A DNA stretch of 51,424 bases from Armatimonadota bacterium (GTDB taxonomy: Bacteria; Sysuimicrobiota; Sysuimicrobiia; Sysuimicrobiales; Humicultoraceae), in the NCBI GenBank assembly GCA_016869025.1, contig VGFA01000020.1:1-51424 (forward strand), in the 5' to 3' direction. Made by a program: the position numbers and the translations under genes. Shown here in pieces: positions 1 through 6,904 of the stretch. Below the pieces are notes generated by a model. The model ran no database searches, was not told where the DNA came from, and saw nothing but the letters and a program-made list of their open reading frames with translations. Each line of letters opens with the position of its first letter. Position 1 is the first letter of the stretch.

Positions 1-27
1 AGGCAGCGCCTCGGTCTCGAGGTCACC

Positions 28-429
28 GTGCTTCAGAACCGTCTCACCCTCGACTTGCTCCCAGGCGCCTTCGCTGTCGCGCTTCTGCCGCCGGATTCAC
101 CAGTTCCGGCATGGGCCGAACGGGCCGGTTTCCTCTCCGTCACCCACACCCCCGCCGAACTCTCAATCGTATGCAACGACTCCGCCGTTCCGCCAGATGT
201 TCAGGCGCAACGAGGCCTTCGATGCCTCCGCGTGCTTGGCCCGCTGGACTTCTCCCTGGTCGGCGTGCTGGCATCCCTGGCGGACCCCCTTACCCAGGCA
301 GGCATCAGCATCTTCGCTCTCTCCACCTACCAGACCGATTACCTCTTCATTCCAGGCCAGAGCATCAATTCGGCCATCGCCGCGTTATCCGCTGCCGGCC
401 ACACAGTTCGTCCGATTGGCGCTGCCTAG
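28..429 (+). CDS. ACT domain-containing protein (amino-acid sensing type)
   Basis: The 133-residue product resembles stand-alone ACT-domain proteins (COG3603 type) related to the regulatory part of aspartate kinase. These bind small ligands, usually amino acids, and have no catalytic domain. The second half (about residues 68-133) reads as one ACT unit, with the typical run LADPLTQAGISIFALSTYQT followed by a segment about bringing a value up or down by helices. The GTG start has a GAGG Shine-Dalgarno six bases upstream. It is the first of four small unrelated genes on one strand separated by attC-like hairpins, so it may be the content of an integron cassette. The ligand cannot be told from sequence. 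Confidence 0.75.
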   Translation: MLQNRLTLDLLPGAFAVALLPPDSPVPAWAERAGFLSVTHTPAELSIVCNDSAVPPDVQAQRGLRCLRVLGPLDFSLVGVLASLADPLTQAGISIFALSTYQTDYLFIPGQSINSAIAALSAAGHTVRPIGAA

Positions 430-525
430 CAACCCGCCGGAGCCGACATGGCCAGCCCGGAGCTAAGATCTCGTGCGATAATCGGGTCTGGGCTGGCCAG
501 GCGGCTCAGATCGATGCCGTTCGAT
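427..525 (+). other. Degenerate attC-like site between the ACT and zinc-ribbon genes
   Basis: An imperfect hairpin fills the gap between the two genes. GAGCCG at 440-445 pairs with CGGCTC at 502-507. After an asymmetric internal loop (3 versus 2 bases), the 13-base arm 449-461 pairs with 487-499 with one G-T wobble. A right core-like GTTCGAT (519-525) and a left CAAC-containing core (427-433) flank it. The layout matches attC, but both cores deviate from RYYYAAC/GTTRRRY and single extrahelical bases are not clear, so this is the weaker member of the array. Confidence 0.4.
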
Positions 526-539
526 GAGGAGAATAGGAT

Positions 540-800
540 ATGAGCAAGTTCTGTCAGAGCTGCGGCATGCCGATGAAGAAGGACCCCCAGAACGGTGGTA
601 CCAACTCCGACGGGAGCAAGAGCACGGAGTACTGTAGCTACTGCTACGTGAATGGCACCTTCACATCTCCCGAAATTGACACCCCCCAGGCGATGCAGAG
701 GTTCTGCATCGGCAAGCTCAAGGAGATGGGAACGCCAGGGTTCCTCGCATGGTTCTTCACGAGGAGCATTCCAAGACTGAAGCGCTGGGCACCCAAATGA
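540..800 (+). CDS. Small zinc-ribbon protein
   Basis: The 86-residue protein opens with MSKFCQSCGMPM and has a second pair CSYCY near residue 31. These give a four-cysteine zinc ribbon of the type in the 'putative zinc ribbon' family (Pfam Zn_ribbon_2-like). The remaining half is helical with a basic end. Family members are small cytoplasmic proteins of unknown role, often found in mobile or accessory regions. The ATG start is set by GAGGAG eight bases upstream. attC-like hairpins lie on both sides, consistent with its being the payload of a gene cassette. No function is proposed. Confidence 0.8.
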   Translation: MSKFCQSCGMPMKKDPQNGGTNSDGSKSTEYCSYCYVNGTFTSPEIDTPQAMQRFCIGKLKEMGTPGFLAWFFTRSIPRLKRWAPK

Positions 801-803
801 ACC

Positions 804-865
804 ATCGAACCAGCCCCTGCACGGGACGCGCGGGGACCGCGCGCCCGTGAGGGGCGACGTTGGGC
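804..865 (+). other. attC recombination site (integron cassette)
   Basis: This is the clearest attC-type site in the first array. The left core-like ATCGAAC (804-810) is followed by arm 813-825. A second arm 827-833 pairs with 837-843, and 844-855 closes the outer stem. The right core GTTGGGC (859-865) fits GTTRRRY exactly. The arms pair perfectly if two single bases on the left strand, G819 and A826, are flipped out. Two extrahelical bases on one strand are the hallmark by which IntI recognises folded attC. The 62-bp length is in the normal range, and the site sits immediately between two same-strand genes as expected of a cassette junction. Confidence 0.8.
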
Positions 866-895
866 GTTGTCAGACGAAAACGAGGTAAAGAGAAT

Positions 896-1408
896 ATGGA
901 GTATTCTGAGTTGATTGCCGCAAGATATAGCGTAAGAGCCTATCGTCCCGACCCTGTCGACGACACAAAACTGCAAGCGGTTCTGGAAGCGGCGCGTCTG
1001 GCGCCAACCGCTGCCAACCGCCAACCTTTCCAATTGATTGTGTTGCACACTACTGGGCGCGAGGAAGAGATCGGAGAGATTTACCGTCGCCCGTGGTTTG
1101 TCCAGGCGCCGTTAGTGATTGCTGTCTGCGCGATCTCTTCGCAGGCATGGGTCCGGGAAAGCGACCGCTTCAATGCGCGCTTGATCGACGCAGCGATCGT
1201 AGCTGATCACCTCATCTTGGCTGCTGCAAACTTGGGATTGGGAACCTGTTGGATTGCGGCTTTCAATGTTGAGGCTGCGCGCAGCGTTCTACAGCTGCCC
1301 GAAGAAGTCGAGCCAGTAATCTTTACACCGCTCGGTTATCCTGCCGACCAACCTGGTCCCAAGATACGTAAGCCTCTGGTCGAATTAGTGCGTTACGAAC
1401 ATTGGTGA
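896..1408 (+). CDS. Nitroreductase family protein
   Basis: The 170-residue protein has the FMN-dependent nitroreductase fold. The N-terminal LIAARYSVRAYRPD is the family's arginine-containing FMN phosphate-binding motif. Residues 27-40 (LEAARLAPTAANRQ) match the usual AP(S/T)A-N-QPW region. The LAAANLGLGTCWI segment and the late TPLGYPAD segment are also diagnostic. Such enzymes use NAD(P)H to reduce nitroaromatics, quinones or flavins; the substrate is not predictable here. The ATG at 896 is preferred over an upstream TTG at 860, because GAGG lies ten bases before it and the TTG falls inside the attC site. It is flanked by attC-like sites and may be a cassette gene. Confidence 0.88.
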   Translation: MEYSELIAARYSVRAYRPDPVDDTKLQAVLEAARLAPTAANRQPFQLIVLHTTGREEEIGEIYRRPWFVQAPLVIAVCAISSQAWVRESDRFNARLIDAAIVADHLILAAANLGLGTCWIAAFNVEAARSVLQLPEEVEPVIFTPLGYPADQPGPKIRKPLVELVRYEHW

Positions 1409-1448
1409 AGCAGAGCATTCTGGAGAACAGATTTGCGTCATAGAACAC

Positions 1449-1509
1449 CGCCAACACTGGCTCCAGCGGACGGTCGCTCCGCTCCCGCCGCTGAGCCAAG
1501 CCGTCATGC
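1449..1509 (+). other. attC recombination site with a decayed right core
   Basis: The hairpin arm 1458-1469 pairs with 1488-1498 if one C (1463 or 1464) is extrahelical. The inner stem 1471-1473 pairs with 1485-1487, leaving A1470 extrahelical. This two-bulge pattern is the same as in the 804-865 site. The bases before the right core (GAGCCAAGCCGT) match those of the 31724-31789 site, but the core itself is GTCATGC instead of a GTTRRRY sequence, so recombination may be impaired. The left core reads CGCCAAC. Confidence 0.65.
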
Positions 1510-1558
1510 GGAATTCCCGCTCCCGCGGTGCGATCACCCGCAACCAAGGAGGTGCCAG

Positions 1559-1918
1559 ATGCCAGTCAACGTGCTCGAGCGCGCAAAGAGAGCTCTCATT
1601 GACCTCGATGCCCGCGCTCTGGTCTCCCTCTACGCCGACACATTCCTGTTTGAGGACATCTCCGCCGGCCTTCGCATAGAGACCAAGCAGGCGTTGAAGG
1701 AGTACTTCGACTCTCTCTTCGCGTGGCCCAACGTCGAGTTCTCCGACGTTCACTTCTTCGGCATCGCAGACAGGGGCGCAGGCCAGTGGACGTGGCAGGG
1801 CACGTCCCGCCAGACCGGCACCCCGTTTGCGATCCGCGGCGCCTCCCTCTTCCGGCTCACAGGAAGCACAATCGCTGAAGAGATCATCTTCTATGACCCA
1901 AGGAAGGCCTACGCCTGA
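1559..1918 (+). CDS. NTF2-like / SnoaL-like protein
   Basis: The 119-residue protein shows the cone-shaped alpha+beta fold of NTF2-like proteins. It opens with a helix ending in ALIDLDARALVSLYADTFLFED, the usual 'step of duty' of SnoaL-type polyketide cyclase and ketosteroid-isomerase-like families. A second helix follows (KQALKEYFDSLF), and then three strands (VEFSDVHFFGI, GQWTWQGTS, IRGASLFRL). The fold is found in enzymes and in binding proteins, so no reaction is assigned. The ATG at 1559 is fixed by a perfect AGGAGG (1547-1552). It is the last recognisable gene of the first cassette-like array. Confidence 0.78.
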   Translation: MPVNVLERAKRALIDLDARALVSLYADTFLFEDISAGLRIETKQALKEYFDSLFAWPNVEFSDVHFFGIADRGAGQWTWQGTSRQTGTPFAIRGASLFRLTGSTIAEEIIFYDPRKAYA

Positions 1919-1943
1919 GCCGAATCCCGCCCAACCCTTATGA

Positions 1944-1979
1944 GGCCTCCTCCCGTCAAGAGGTAGGGAGGCCCCCTTT
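1944..1979 (+). terminator. Possible rho-independent terminator after the NTF2-like gene
   Basis: GGCCTCC (1944-1950) pairs with GGAGGCC (1967-1973), followed by CCCCTTT. The stem is sound but the T-tract is only three bases, so termination is uncertain. A GCCCAAC at 1929-1935 looks like a left attC core, but no right core is seen within 100 bases. From 1980 to 2192 nothing else is recognised. Confidence 0.35.
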
Positions 1980-2192
1980 GACGAGGTCGGCGACGCCGGT
2001 GGGGCGGTTCCTTCATGCCGTGGGATCAGCGCTGCCCTCCGGGTTTCACAGTTCCGGTGTCAGGCGGTGCCTGCGCCAAAGGCTTATCGAGGGTCACAGC
2101 TTCCTCGTCGCGAATGCCGGAGGGAGCTGGTCACTACAATGGTGGGGACGTGCGGTTCTCCTACAACTGAAGCGCATCGCCTGAGGTGTGGC

Positions 2193-2594
2193 TTGGACGT
2201 TCGCAGCGTGATCGAGAGCCTCAAACAGCGTGCCCGGCGCCTGAAGCAGGAGACGCTAGTCCTGTACCTGGCTGCCCGCCATCCCAGCACACCGTGGTAC
2301 GCGCGGGCGCTCGCCGCGGGTGTAGCTGCCTATGCGCTGAGCCCGATTGATCTCATACCGGACTTCATACCGGTGATCGGATACCTCGACGATCTGCTGA
2401 TCGTGCCGGCCGGGATAGCGTTGGCCATCAGGTTGGTGCCGGCCCCGGTCATGGCGAAGTGCCGGGCGCGCGCCGAGGAGGCGTTTGCGCAGGGCCGTCC
2501 GGTCAGCCGTGCCGCAGCAATCGCGGTGGTCATCACCTGGATCGTCTGCGCCGTGCTGGTACTTGCGATCGTCCGGCGGGTGTTCGTGGGATAG
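2193..2594 (+). CDS. DUF1232 (YkvA-type) small membrane protein
   Basis: The core ([20 protein letters not shown] followed by [17 protein letters not shown]) is the signature of DUF1232 proteins. They are small membrane-associated proteins of unknown role with two hydrophobic segments and the conserved [17 protein letters not shown] block. A second hydrophobic helix lies near the C-terminus ([19 protein letters not shown]). I placed the start at TTG 2193, where TGAGGTG sits five bases upstream. An ATG at 2139 with GGAGGGA 13 bases upstream is an alternative that adds 18 residues not typical of the family. Confidence 0.8.
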   Translation: MDVRSVIESLKQRARRLKQETLVLYLAARHPSTPWYARALAAGVAAYALSPIDLIPDFIPVIGYLDDLLIVPAGIALAIRLVPAPVMAKCRARAEEAFAQGRPVSRAAAIAVVITWIVCAVLVLAIVRRVFVG

Positions 2595-2662
2595 ATGTCG
2601 AACACCTGGTGGGGCAGCACCTGATTGGGGTCTCCTAGCTACGCCTCGCCCGCCCCATCCGC

Positions 2663-3205
2663 GTGCGCTTGCAACAGGAGGGTGGAGACACGACGTACTC
2701 CCAGACGTTCGACCGCTTTCCCCTGTGGATGGGGCTTGTGGGAATCGGCGTCTCAGTCGCTACGTACATCCTGGGCGCCTACATTCTCTTTGGCTTCGGA
2801 ATGGCCGCATCCATCCTCTACATCGGATACTGCGCGGCCATCGAGATCTCTGTCCTCAGAGGCAGCTGCGTTCACTGCTACTACTATGGGAAGGTATGTG
2901 GGCTCGCCAGGGGTAGAATCTGCTCGCTCTTCTTCAGGCGAGGTAGTCCCGAGAAGTTCCTCGAGCGCCGGGTATCGATCCGGACGATCATTCCTGATCT
3001 CCTGGTGGCAGCCGTGCCTTTGATAGGCGGCGTGGGGCTCCTAGTGATGCGATTCAACTGGATGCTCCTGATCTCAATGCTCCTGATCGTACTTCTTGCC
3101 ACTGCGGGGAACGCGCTCGTAAGAGGCTCGCTCGCATGCCGGCATTGCGCGCAAAGGGACCTTGGATGCCCGGCGGAACGGTTCTTCGTAAGGCAGCGCG
3201 TCTAG
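2663..3205 (+). CDS. Cysteine-rich four-helix membrane protein, function unknown
   Basis: The 180-residue protein has four predicted membrane segments. Two pairs are separated by a soluble loop carrying CVHCYYYGKVCGLARGRIC, and the C-terminal tail has CRHC-x5-C. The clustered cysteines (CxxC-x6-C-x6-C and CxxC-x5-C) suggest a metal or redox centre on one side of the membrane. I do not recognise a named family. The GTG start is uncertain; a strong GGAGGGTGGAG lies ten bases inside the frame with no good start after it. It stands alone between the DUF1232 gene and a zinc-ribbon membrane protein, all on the same strand. Confidence 0.6.
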   Translation: MRLQQEGGDTTYSQTFDRFPLWMGLVGIGVSVATYILGAYILFGFGMAASILYIGYCAAIEISVLRGSCVHCYYYGKVCGLARGRICSLFFRRGSPEKFLERRVSIRTIIPDLLVAAVPLIGGVGLLVMRFNWMLLISMLLIVLLATAGNALVRGSLACRHCAQRDLGCPAERFFVRQRV

Positions 3206-3275
3206 TGAACTGTCCAACGCAAGGAGAATCCGTACCGCCGGGGGATCTCGGGGGCAGTTGGGTAAGGAGGATGGC

Positions 3276-3722
3276 ATGAGCAGGCAGGTATCAGCGGCAA
3301 GAAGGACCACCTTCTACTTGGGCACGGTTCTCCTGGTTGCCGGCGGACTGGTGTTCGCATCGCTGTTCTTCACGGTAGCTGTGGTCGCCATGGGGGGTCC
3401 AGACACCGAGAGGGTCATCCCGTCGTTCGTAGTTCGCATGATACTGGCGGCGGCTCTCCTCTTGATCGGCGGCGCTCTGCGGGCGGTTGGGGCGCGCGGC
3501 CTGGCCGGTTCGGGCGTGATACTGGACCCGCAACGCGCGCGCCGCGACCTCGAGCCCTACGCGCGCATGGCAGGCGGCATGGTCAAGGACGCCCTGGACG
3601 AGGCCGAGATCAAGACCGCAGAGGCAGGACCCGAACGCGTCGTGATGATCAGGTGCCCCTCCTGCAACAGGCTGAACGAGGAGGATTCCAAGTTCTGCCA
3701 GGAGTGCGGCAGGAAGCTGTGA
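3276..3722 (+). CDS. Membrane protein with C-terminal zinc ribbon
   Basis: The 148-residue protein has two N-terminal membrane helices (about 13-40 and 53-75), then a linker. It ends in a zinc ribbon CPSCNRLNEEDSKFCQECG, a typical CxxC-x10-CxxC rubredoxin-like knuckle. Proteins of this plan are common in Chloroflexota and related groups and have no assigned role. The ATG at 3276 is preferred over upstream starts because GGAGG lies just before it. It precedes ddl by seven bases and could be read with it. Confidence 0.7.
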   Translation: MSRQVSAARRTTFYLGTVLLVAGGLVFASLFFTVAVVAMGGPDTERVIPSFVVRMILAAALLLIGGALRAVGARGLAGSGVILDPQRARRDLEPYARMAGGMVKDALDEAEIKTAEAGPERVVMIRCPSCNRLNEEDSKFCQECGRKL

Positions 3723-3729
3723 GCCCTCT

Positions 3730-4704
3730 GTGAGGAAGCTGCTGGTCGGCGTGCTCATGGGCGGCCCTTCGCCCGAGCGCGAGGTGTCGCTCGCGTCGGG
3801 AAGGCGCATCCTTGCCTCACTCGACCGCGCGCGCTACGATGTGCTGCCGCTGCCGGTGCCGTCCGCCGGCGCGTGGTTCCCTCCGGCGAACCTGGACGTC
3901 GCCTTCATAGCCATGCACGGGCCGTTCGGCGAGGACGGGACGGTGCAGGGGATGCTGGAGTTCATGGGCATCCCCTACACCGGCTCGGGCGTCCTGGCGA
4001 GCGCCCTGGCCATGGACAAGCGGCGCTCACGTCAGTTGATGGCGCTGAACGGCGTGCCGGTGCCCGGGTACCTGGCGGTGGATCGCGATCAGCTCACGGC
4101 CAGGCTGCCCTCGCTGGTGGATGAGGTGGCGCACACGCTGGGCTTTCCATGCATCGTCAAGCCCAACGCCCTGGGCAGCAGCATCGGGGTCAGCCTGGTC
4201 AGGCGGCCGGAGGGGTTGGAAGGCGCCCTTCGAGAGGCGCTGTCCCTCGATCGGGCCGCCCTCATCGAGGAGTATCTCACCGGCACCGAGCTCACATGCG
4301 CGATCATTGACGATCCCGAGGGCGCCGGTCCGGTGGCGCTGCCGCTGGTGGAGATCGTGCCCAAGCGGGAGTTCTTCACCTATGAAGCCAAGTACACTCC
4401 GGGAGCAGCGGATGAGATCTGCCCGGCCCGGCTGCATGCAACGGCGGTCTGGCGCGCGCAGTCGGCCGCGCTGCGCGCCTACCGCGCTCTTGGTTGCGCC
4501 GACTTCGCGCGCGTGGACCTCTTTGTGCGCGAGGCCGATGTCGCCGTGCTCGAGGTGAACACGATTCCGGGTCTGACCGAGCGGAGTCTTTTCCCGCAGG
4601 CCGCGCTGGCCGCGGGGCTGGAGTTTGCGGCCGTGCTGGACCGCCTGATCGCATCCGCGCTGCGCCGTGCCCGAAGGCCATCCCAGGAGGTGCAGGAGAA
4701 ATGA
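3730..4704 (+). CDS. ddl: D-alanine--D-alanine ligase
   Basis: Ddl joins two D-alanines using ATP in the cytoplasm to make the dipeptide end of the peptidoglycan stem. The 324-residue length is normal. The N-terminal domain begins VGVLMGGPSPEREVSLASG, the family's first signature (GGxSxEREVSLxSG). The ATP-grasp domain has KPNALGSSIGVSLV and EEYLTGTELTCAII. The C-terminus has the substrate and magnesium motif LEVNTIPGLTERSLFPQAA. The GTG start follows the previous stop by seven bases. The stop overlaps the dapF start by four bases (ATGA), so ddl, dapF and apgM are probably co-transcribed. Confidence 0.95.
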   Translation: MRKLLVGVLMGGPSPEREVSLASGRRILASLDRARYDVLPLPVPSAGAWFPPANLDVAFIAMHGPFGEDGTVQGMLEFMGIPYTGSGVLASALAMDKRRSRQLMALNGVPVPGYLAVDRDQLTARLPSLVDEVAHTLGFPCIVKPNALGSSIGVSLVRRPEGLEGALREALSLDRAALIEEYLTGTELTCAIIDDPEGAGPVALPLVEIVPKREFFTYEAKYTPGAADEICPARLHATAVWRAQSAALRAYRALGCADFARVDLFVREADVAVLEVNTIPGLTERSLFPQAALAAGLEFAAVLDRLIASALRRARRPSQEVQEK

Positions 4705-5582
4705 CGCCCCCCGGAGGGCAGAACTGGATAGTGAAGTCGCACGCGCTCGGCAACGACTACCTGGTGCTCGACCCGGCGGCGCTCACCTTCGATCTGACGC
4801 CCCAGGCGATACAGCGCATATGCGATCGGCACCTCGGCGTTGGCTCTGACGGGATCCTGGCGCTCGCGCCTTCGGCGCGCGCGGACTTTGGCCTGCGCAT
4901 CTACAACCCCGACGGCAGCGAGGCCGAGAAGAGCGGCAACGGCCTGCGCATCTTCGCCAAGTTCCTCTACGACCATGGCTACACCGATCAGACGGCCTTC
5001 ACTGTGGAGGTGCCCGGCGGGATCGCAGGCATCACGCTGCACCTGGTGGACGGGCGCATCGAGCAGATGACCGTAGACGTGGGGCGCGCGACCTTCCACA
5101 GCACCGAGATCCCTGTCGCGGGTCCGCCCCGCGAGGTGGTGGACGAGATCATCGAGGTCGGCGAACAGAAGCTGGAGATCACGGCGGTTTCGGTCGGCAA
5201 CCCGCACTGCGTCGTCTTCGTCCCCGACCTGGGTCTGATTGATCTGCACCGGCTCGGGCCGCTCCTTGAAACCCATCCCCTGTTTCCCAAGCGCACCAAC
5301 GTTCAGTTCGCGCAGGTGGTGGCGCGCGACCGGGTGCAGATTCTCATCTGGGAGCGCGGCGTCGGCGAGACGATGGCTTCGGGTACAAGCGCCAGCGCGG
5401 TGGCGGCCGCCTCGGTGCGCGAGGAGATGACCGACCGCGAGATCACGGTCTCCGCCCCCGGAGGAGACCTGCGCGTGACCGTGGGCGACGACTGGAGCAT
5501 CCGGGTGACCGGCCCGGCGTCCGAGGTCTACGCGGGGTCGCTCAGCGCCGATCTGGTAGCGGCGATGGGAGGGCAGTCATGA
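4701..5582 (+). CDS. DapF-fold epimerase homologue lacking both catalytic cysteines
   Basis: The protein aligns across its 293 residues with diaminopimelate epimerase: HALGNDYLVLD at the N-terminus, SGNGLRIFAKF in the first domain, VGNPHCVVFV in the middle and ERGVGETMASGTSASA in the second domain. In characterised DapF, one Cys follows the SGNGLR motif and a second sits in (A/E)CGTG; they act as the two proton-transfer residues. Here these are Ile84 and Ser227. Substrate-binding residues are otherwise kept. Either catalysis differs, or the protein has another substrate or a regulatory role. Its position between ddl and apgM suggests a cell-wall context. The ATG has GGAG eight bases upstream. 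Confidence 0.85.
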   Translation: MTPPGGQNWIVKSHALGNDYLVLDPAALTFDLTPQAIQRICDRHLGVGSDGILALAPSARADFGLRIYNPDGSEAEKSGNGLRIFAKFLYDHGYTDQTAFTVEVPGGIAGITLHLVDGRIEQMTVDVGRATFHSTEIPVAGPPREVVDEIIEVGEQKLEITAVSVGNPHCVVFVPDLGLIDLHRLGPLLETHPLFPKRTNVQFAQVVARDRVQILIWERGVGETMASGTSASAVAAASVREEMTDREITVSAPGGDLRVTVGDDWSIRVTGPASEVYAGSLSADLVAAMGGQS

Positions 5583-6856
5583 GCCGCAAGGTCCTCTACG
5601 TGATCCTGGATGGGGTCGGCGACCGGCCGATCGGGGCGCTGGGAGGCCGCACGCCGCTTGAGGCCGCGCGCACCCCCCATCTCGACCGCCTTGCAGATGC
5701 GGGCCAGCAGGGGCTGGTCACCACGGTGGGAGAAGGCATCGCGCCCGAGTCGGACGTGGCGGTTGTCGCCATCCTGGGATACGATCCTCTGGTTTATCAC
5801 GTGGGCCGGGGGCCGCTGGAGGCGCTCGGCGCCGGGCTGGACTTCGGGGGGGGCGACCTGGCATTGCGCGGTAACTTCGCCACCGGCGGAGAAGGCGCCT
5901 CGATCGTTGACCGGCGCGTGGGCCGCAACCTTTCTTCTGAAGAGGCCCGCACGCTGGCCGAGGCGATCACCGCGCAGATCACTTTGGAAAGCGCGCCGGC
6001 CAGGGTAGTTGCTGCGGCGACGATCGGACACCGCTGCGCGGTGGTCTTCCATCCCACCCAGGGGCGACTGAGCGCCCAGATCTCGAACACCGATCCGGCC
6101 TACGCGCGCATCGGCGGGATGGGCGTCGCCCGGGCCACGTTCGGGAATCAGGTTGAGGAGTGCGTTCCTCTCGATGGATCATCCGAGGCGCGCGCGTCCG
6201 CGGCGCTGGTGAACGAGTTCACCTGGAAGAGCCGCAAGATCATGGACGCGCACCCGCTGAACGCCCAGCGGCGGGCCGAGGGCAAGCTGGCCGGCAACCT
6301 GATCCTGCTACGCGACGGCGGCGACCATCTGCCCCAAGTCCCCTCGGTACACGAGCGCTTCGGCGTGCGGCTGGGGTGCTTCGTGGAGATGCCGGTCGAG
6401 CGAGGGATCGCGCGCTTCCTGGGAATGGGCGTGGTCGAGATACCGCACGGCACGTCGGCCAGCCGCGCCGAGGCCTACCAGACCTGGGCGCGCCGCGCGA
6501 TCGAGGCGCTTCCGCAATATGACGGTCTCTACATGCACCTGAAGGGGCCCGATGAGCCCGGGCACGACGGGGATTTCACCGCCAAGCAGCAGGTAATCGA
6601 GGAGATCGACGCGCACTTCTTCGGCACGCTGCTTCCGGCACTCGATCCATCCACGGCCATAGTGGCCGTGACCGCCGACCACGCAACCCCCTGCGAGGTG
6701 CGCGGTCACTCGCCCGACCCGGTGCCCCTGCTGATCGGCGGCGGGGGCACGGCTCCCGACGGCGCCGGCCGGTTCACCGAGGCCGCCGCTGCCCGGGGAG
6801 CGCTCGGGCACCTGCGCGGCATCGAGATTCTGCCGCTGCTCGTAGGGCGGAGGTAG
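5579..6856 (+). CDS. apgM: 2,3-bisphosphoglycerate-independent phosphoglycerate mutase, archaeal type
   Basis: This enzyme interconverts 3- and 2-phosphoglycerate in glycolysis and gluconeogenesis. The 425-residue protein belongs to the alkaline-phosphatase superfamily, ApgM branch. It begins YVILDGVGDRPIGALGGRTP with the first metal-binding Asp. APESDVAVVAILGYDP carries the phosphorylated Ser, and VYHVGRGPLEALG follows. The C-terminal metal site is in LKGPDEPGHDGD and TADHATPCEVRGHSPDPVP. It overlaps the preceding gene by four bases (ATGA). Some members were annotated as phosphonopyruvate decarboxylase-related; the whole motif set favours the mutase. Confidence 0.92.
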   Translation: MSRKVLYVILDGVGDRPIGALGGRTPLEAARTPHLDRLADAGQQGLVTTVGEGIAPESDVAVVAILGYDPLVYHVGRGPLEALGAGLDFGGGDLALRGNFATGGEGASIVDRRVGRNLSSEEARTLAEAITAQITLESAPARVVAAATIGHRCAVVFHPTQGRLSAQISNTDPAYARIGGMGVARATFGNQVEECVPLDGSSEARASAALVNEFTWKSRKIMDAHPLNAQRRAEGKLAGNLILLRDGGDHLPQVPSVHERFGVRLGCFVEMPVERGIARFLGMGVVEIPHGTSASRAEAYQTWARRAIEALPQYDGLYMHLKGPDEPGHDGDFTAKQQVIEEIDAHFFGTLLPALDPSTAIVAVTADHATPCEVRGHSPDPVPLLIGGGGTAPDGAGRFTEAAAARGALGHLRGIEILPLLVGRR

Positions 6857-6904
6857 GATAGGCCCATCGCCACGGATCGCCGCTGTGAATCGCCGGGGTA
6901 GACC

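Noticed and set aside
1929-1979. attC-like left core GCCCAAC with hairpin after the NTF2-like gene
   Set aside because: No right core within 100 bases; the hairpin followed by CCCCTTT fits a weak terminator better.
3212-3263. Possible further attC-like site (GTCCAAC ... GTTGGGT) before the zinc-ribbon membrane gene
   Set aside because: Both cores fit the consensus and GAGAATCC/GGATCTC pairs with one bulged A. The stem is only seven base pairs, the site is 52 bp, and the flanking spacers do not pair, so chance is likely.
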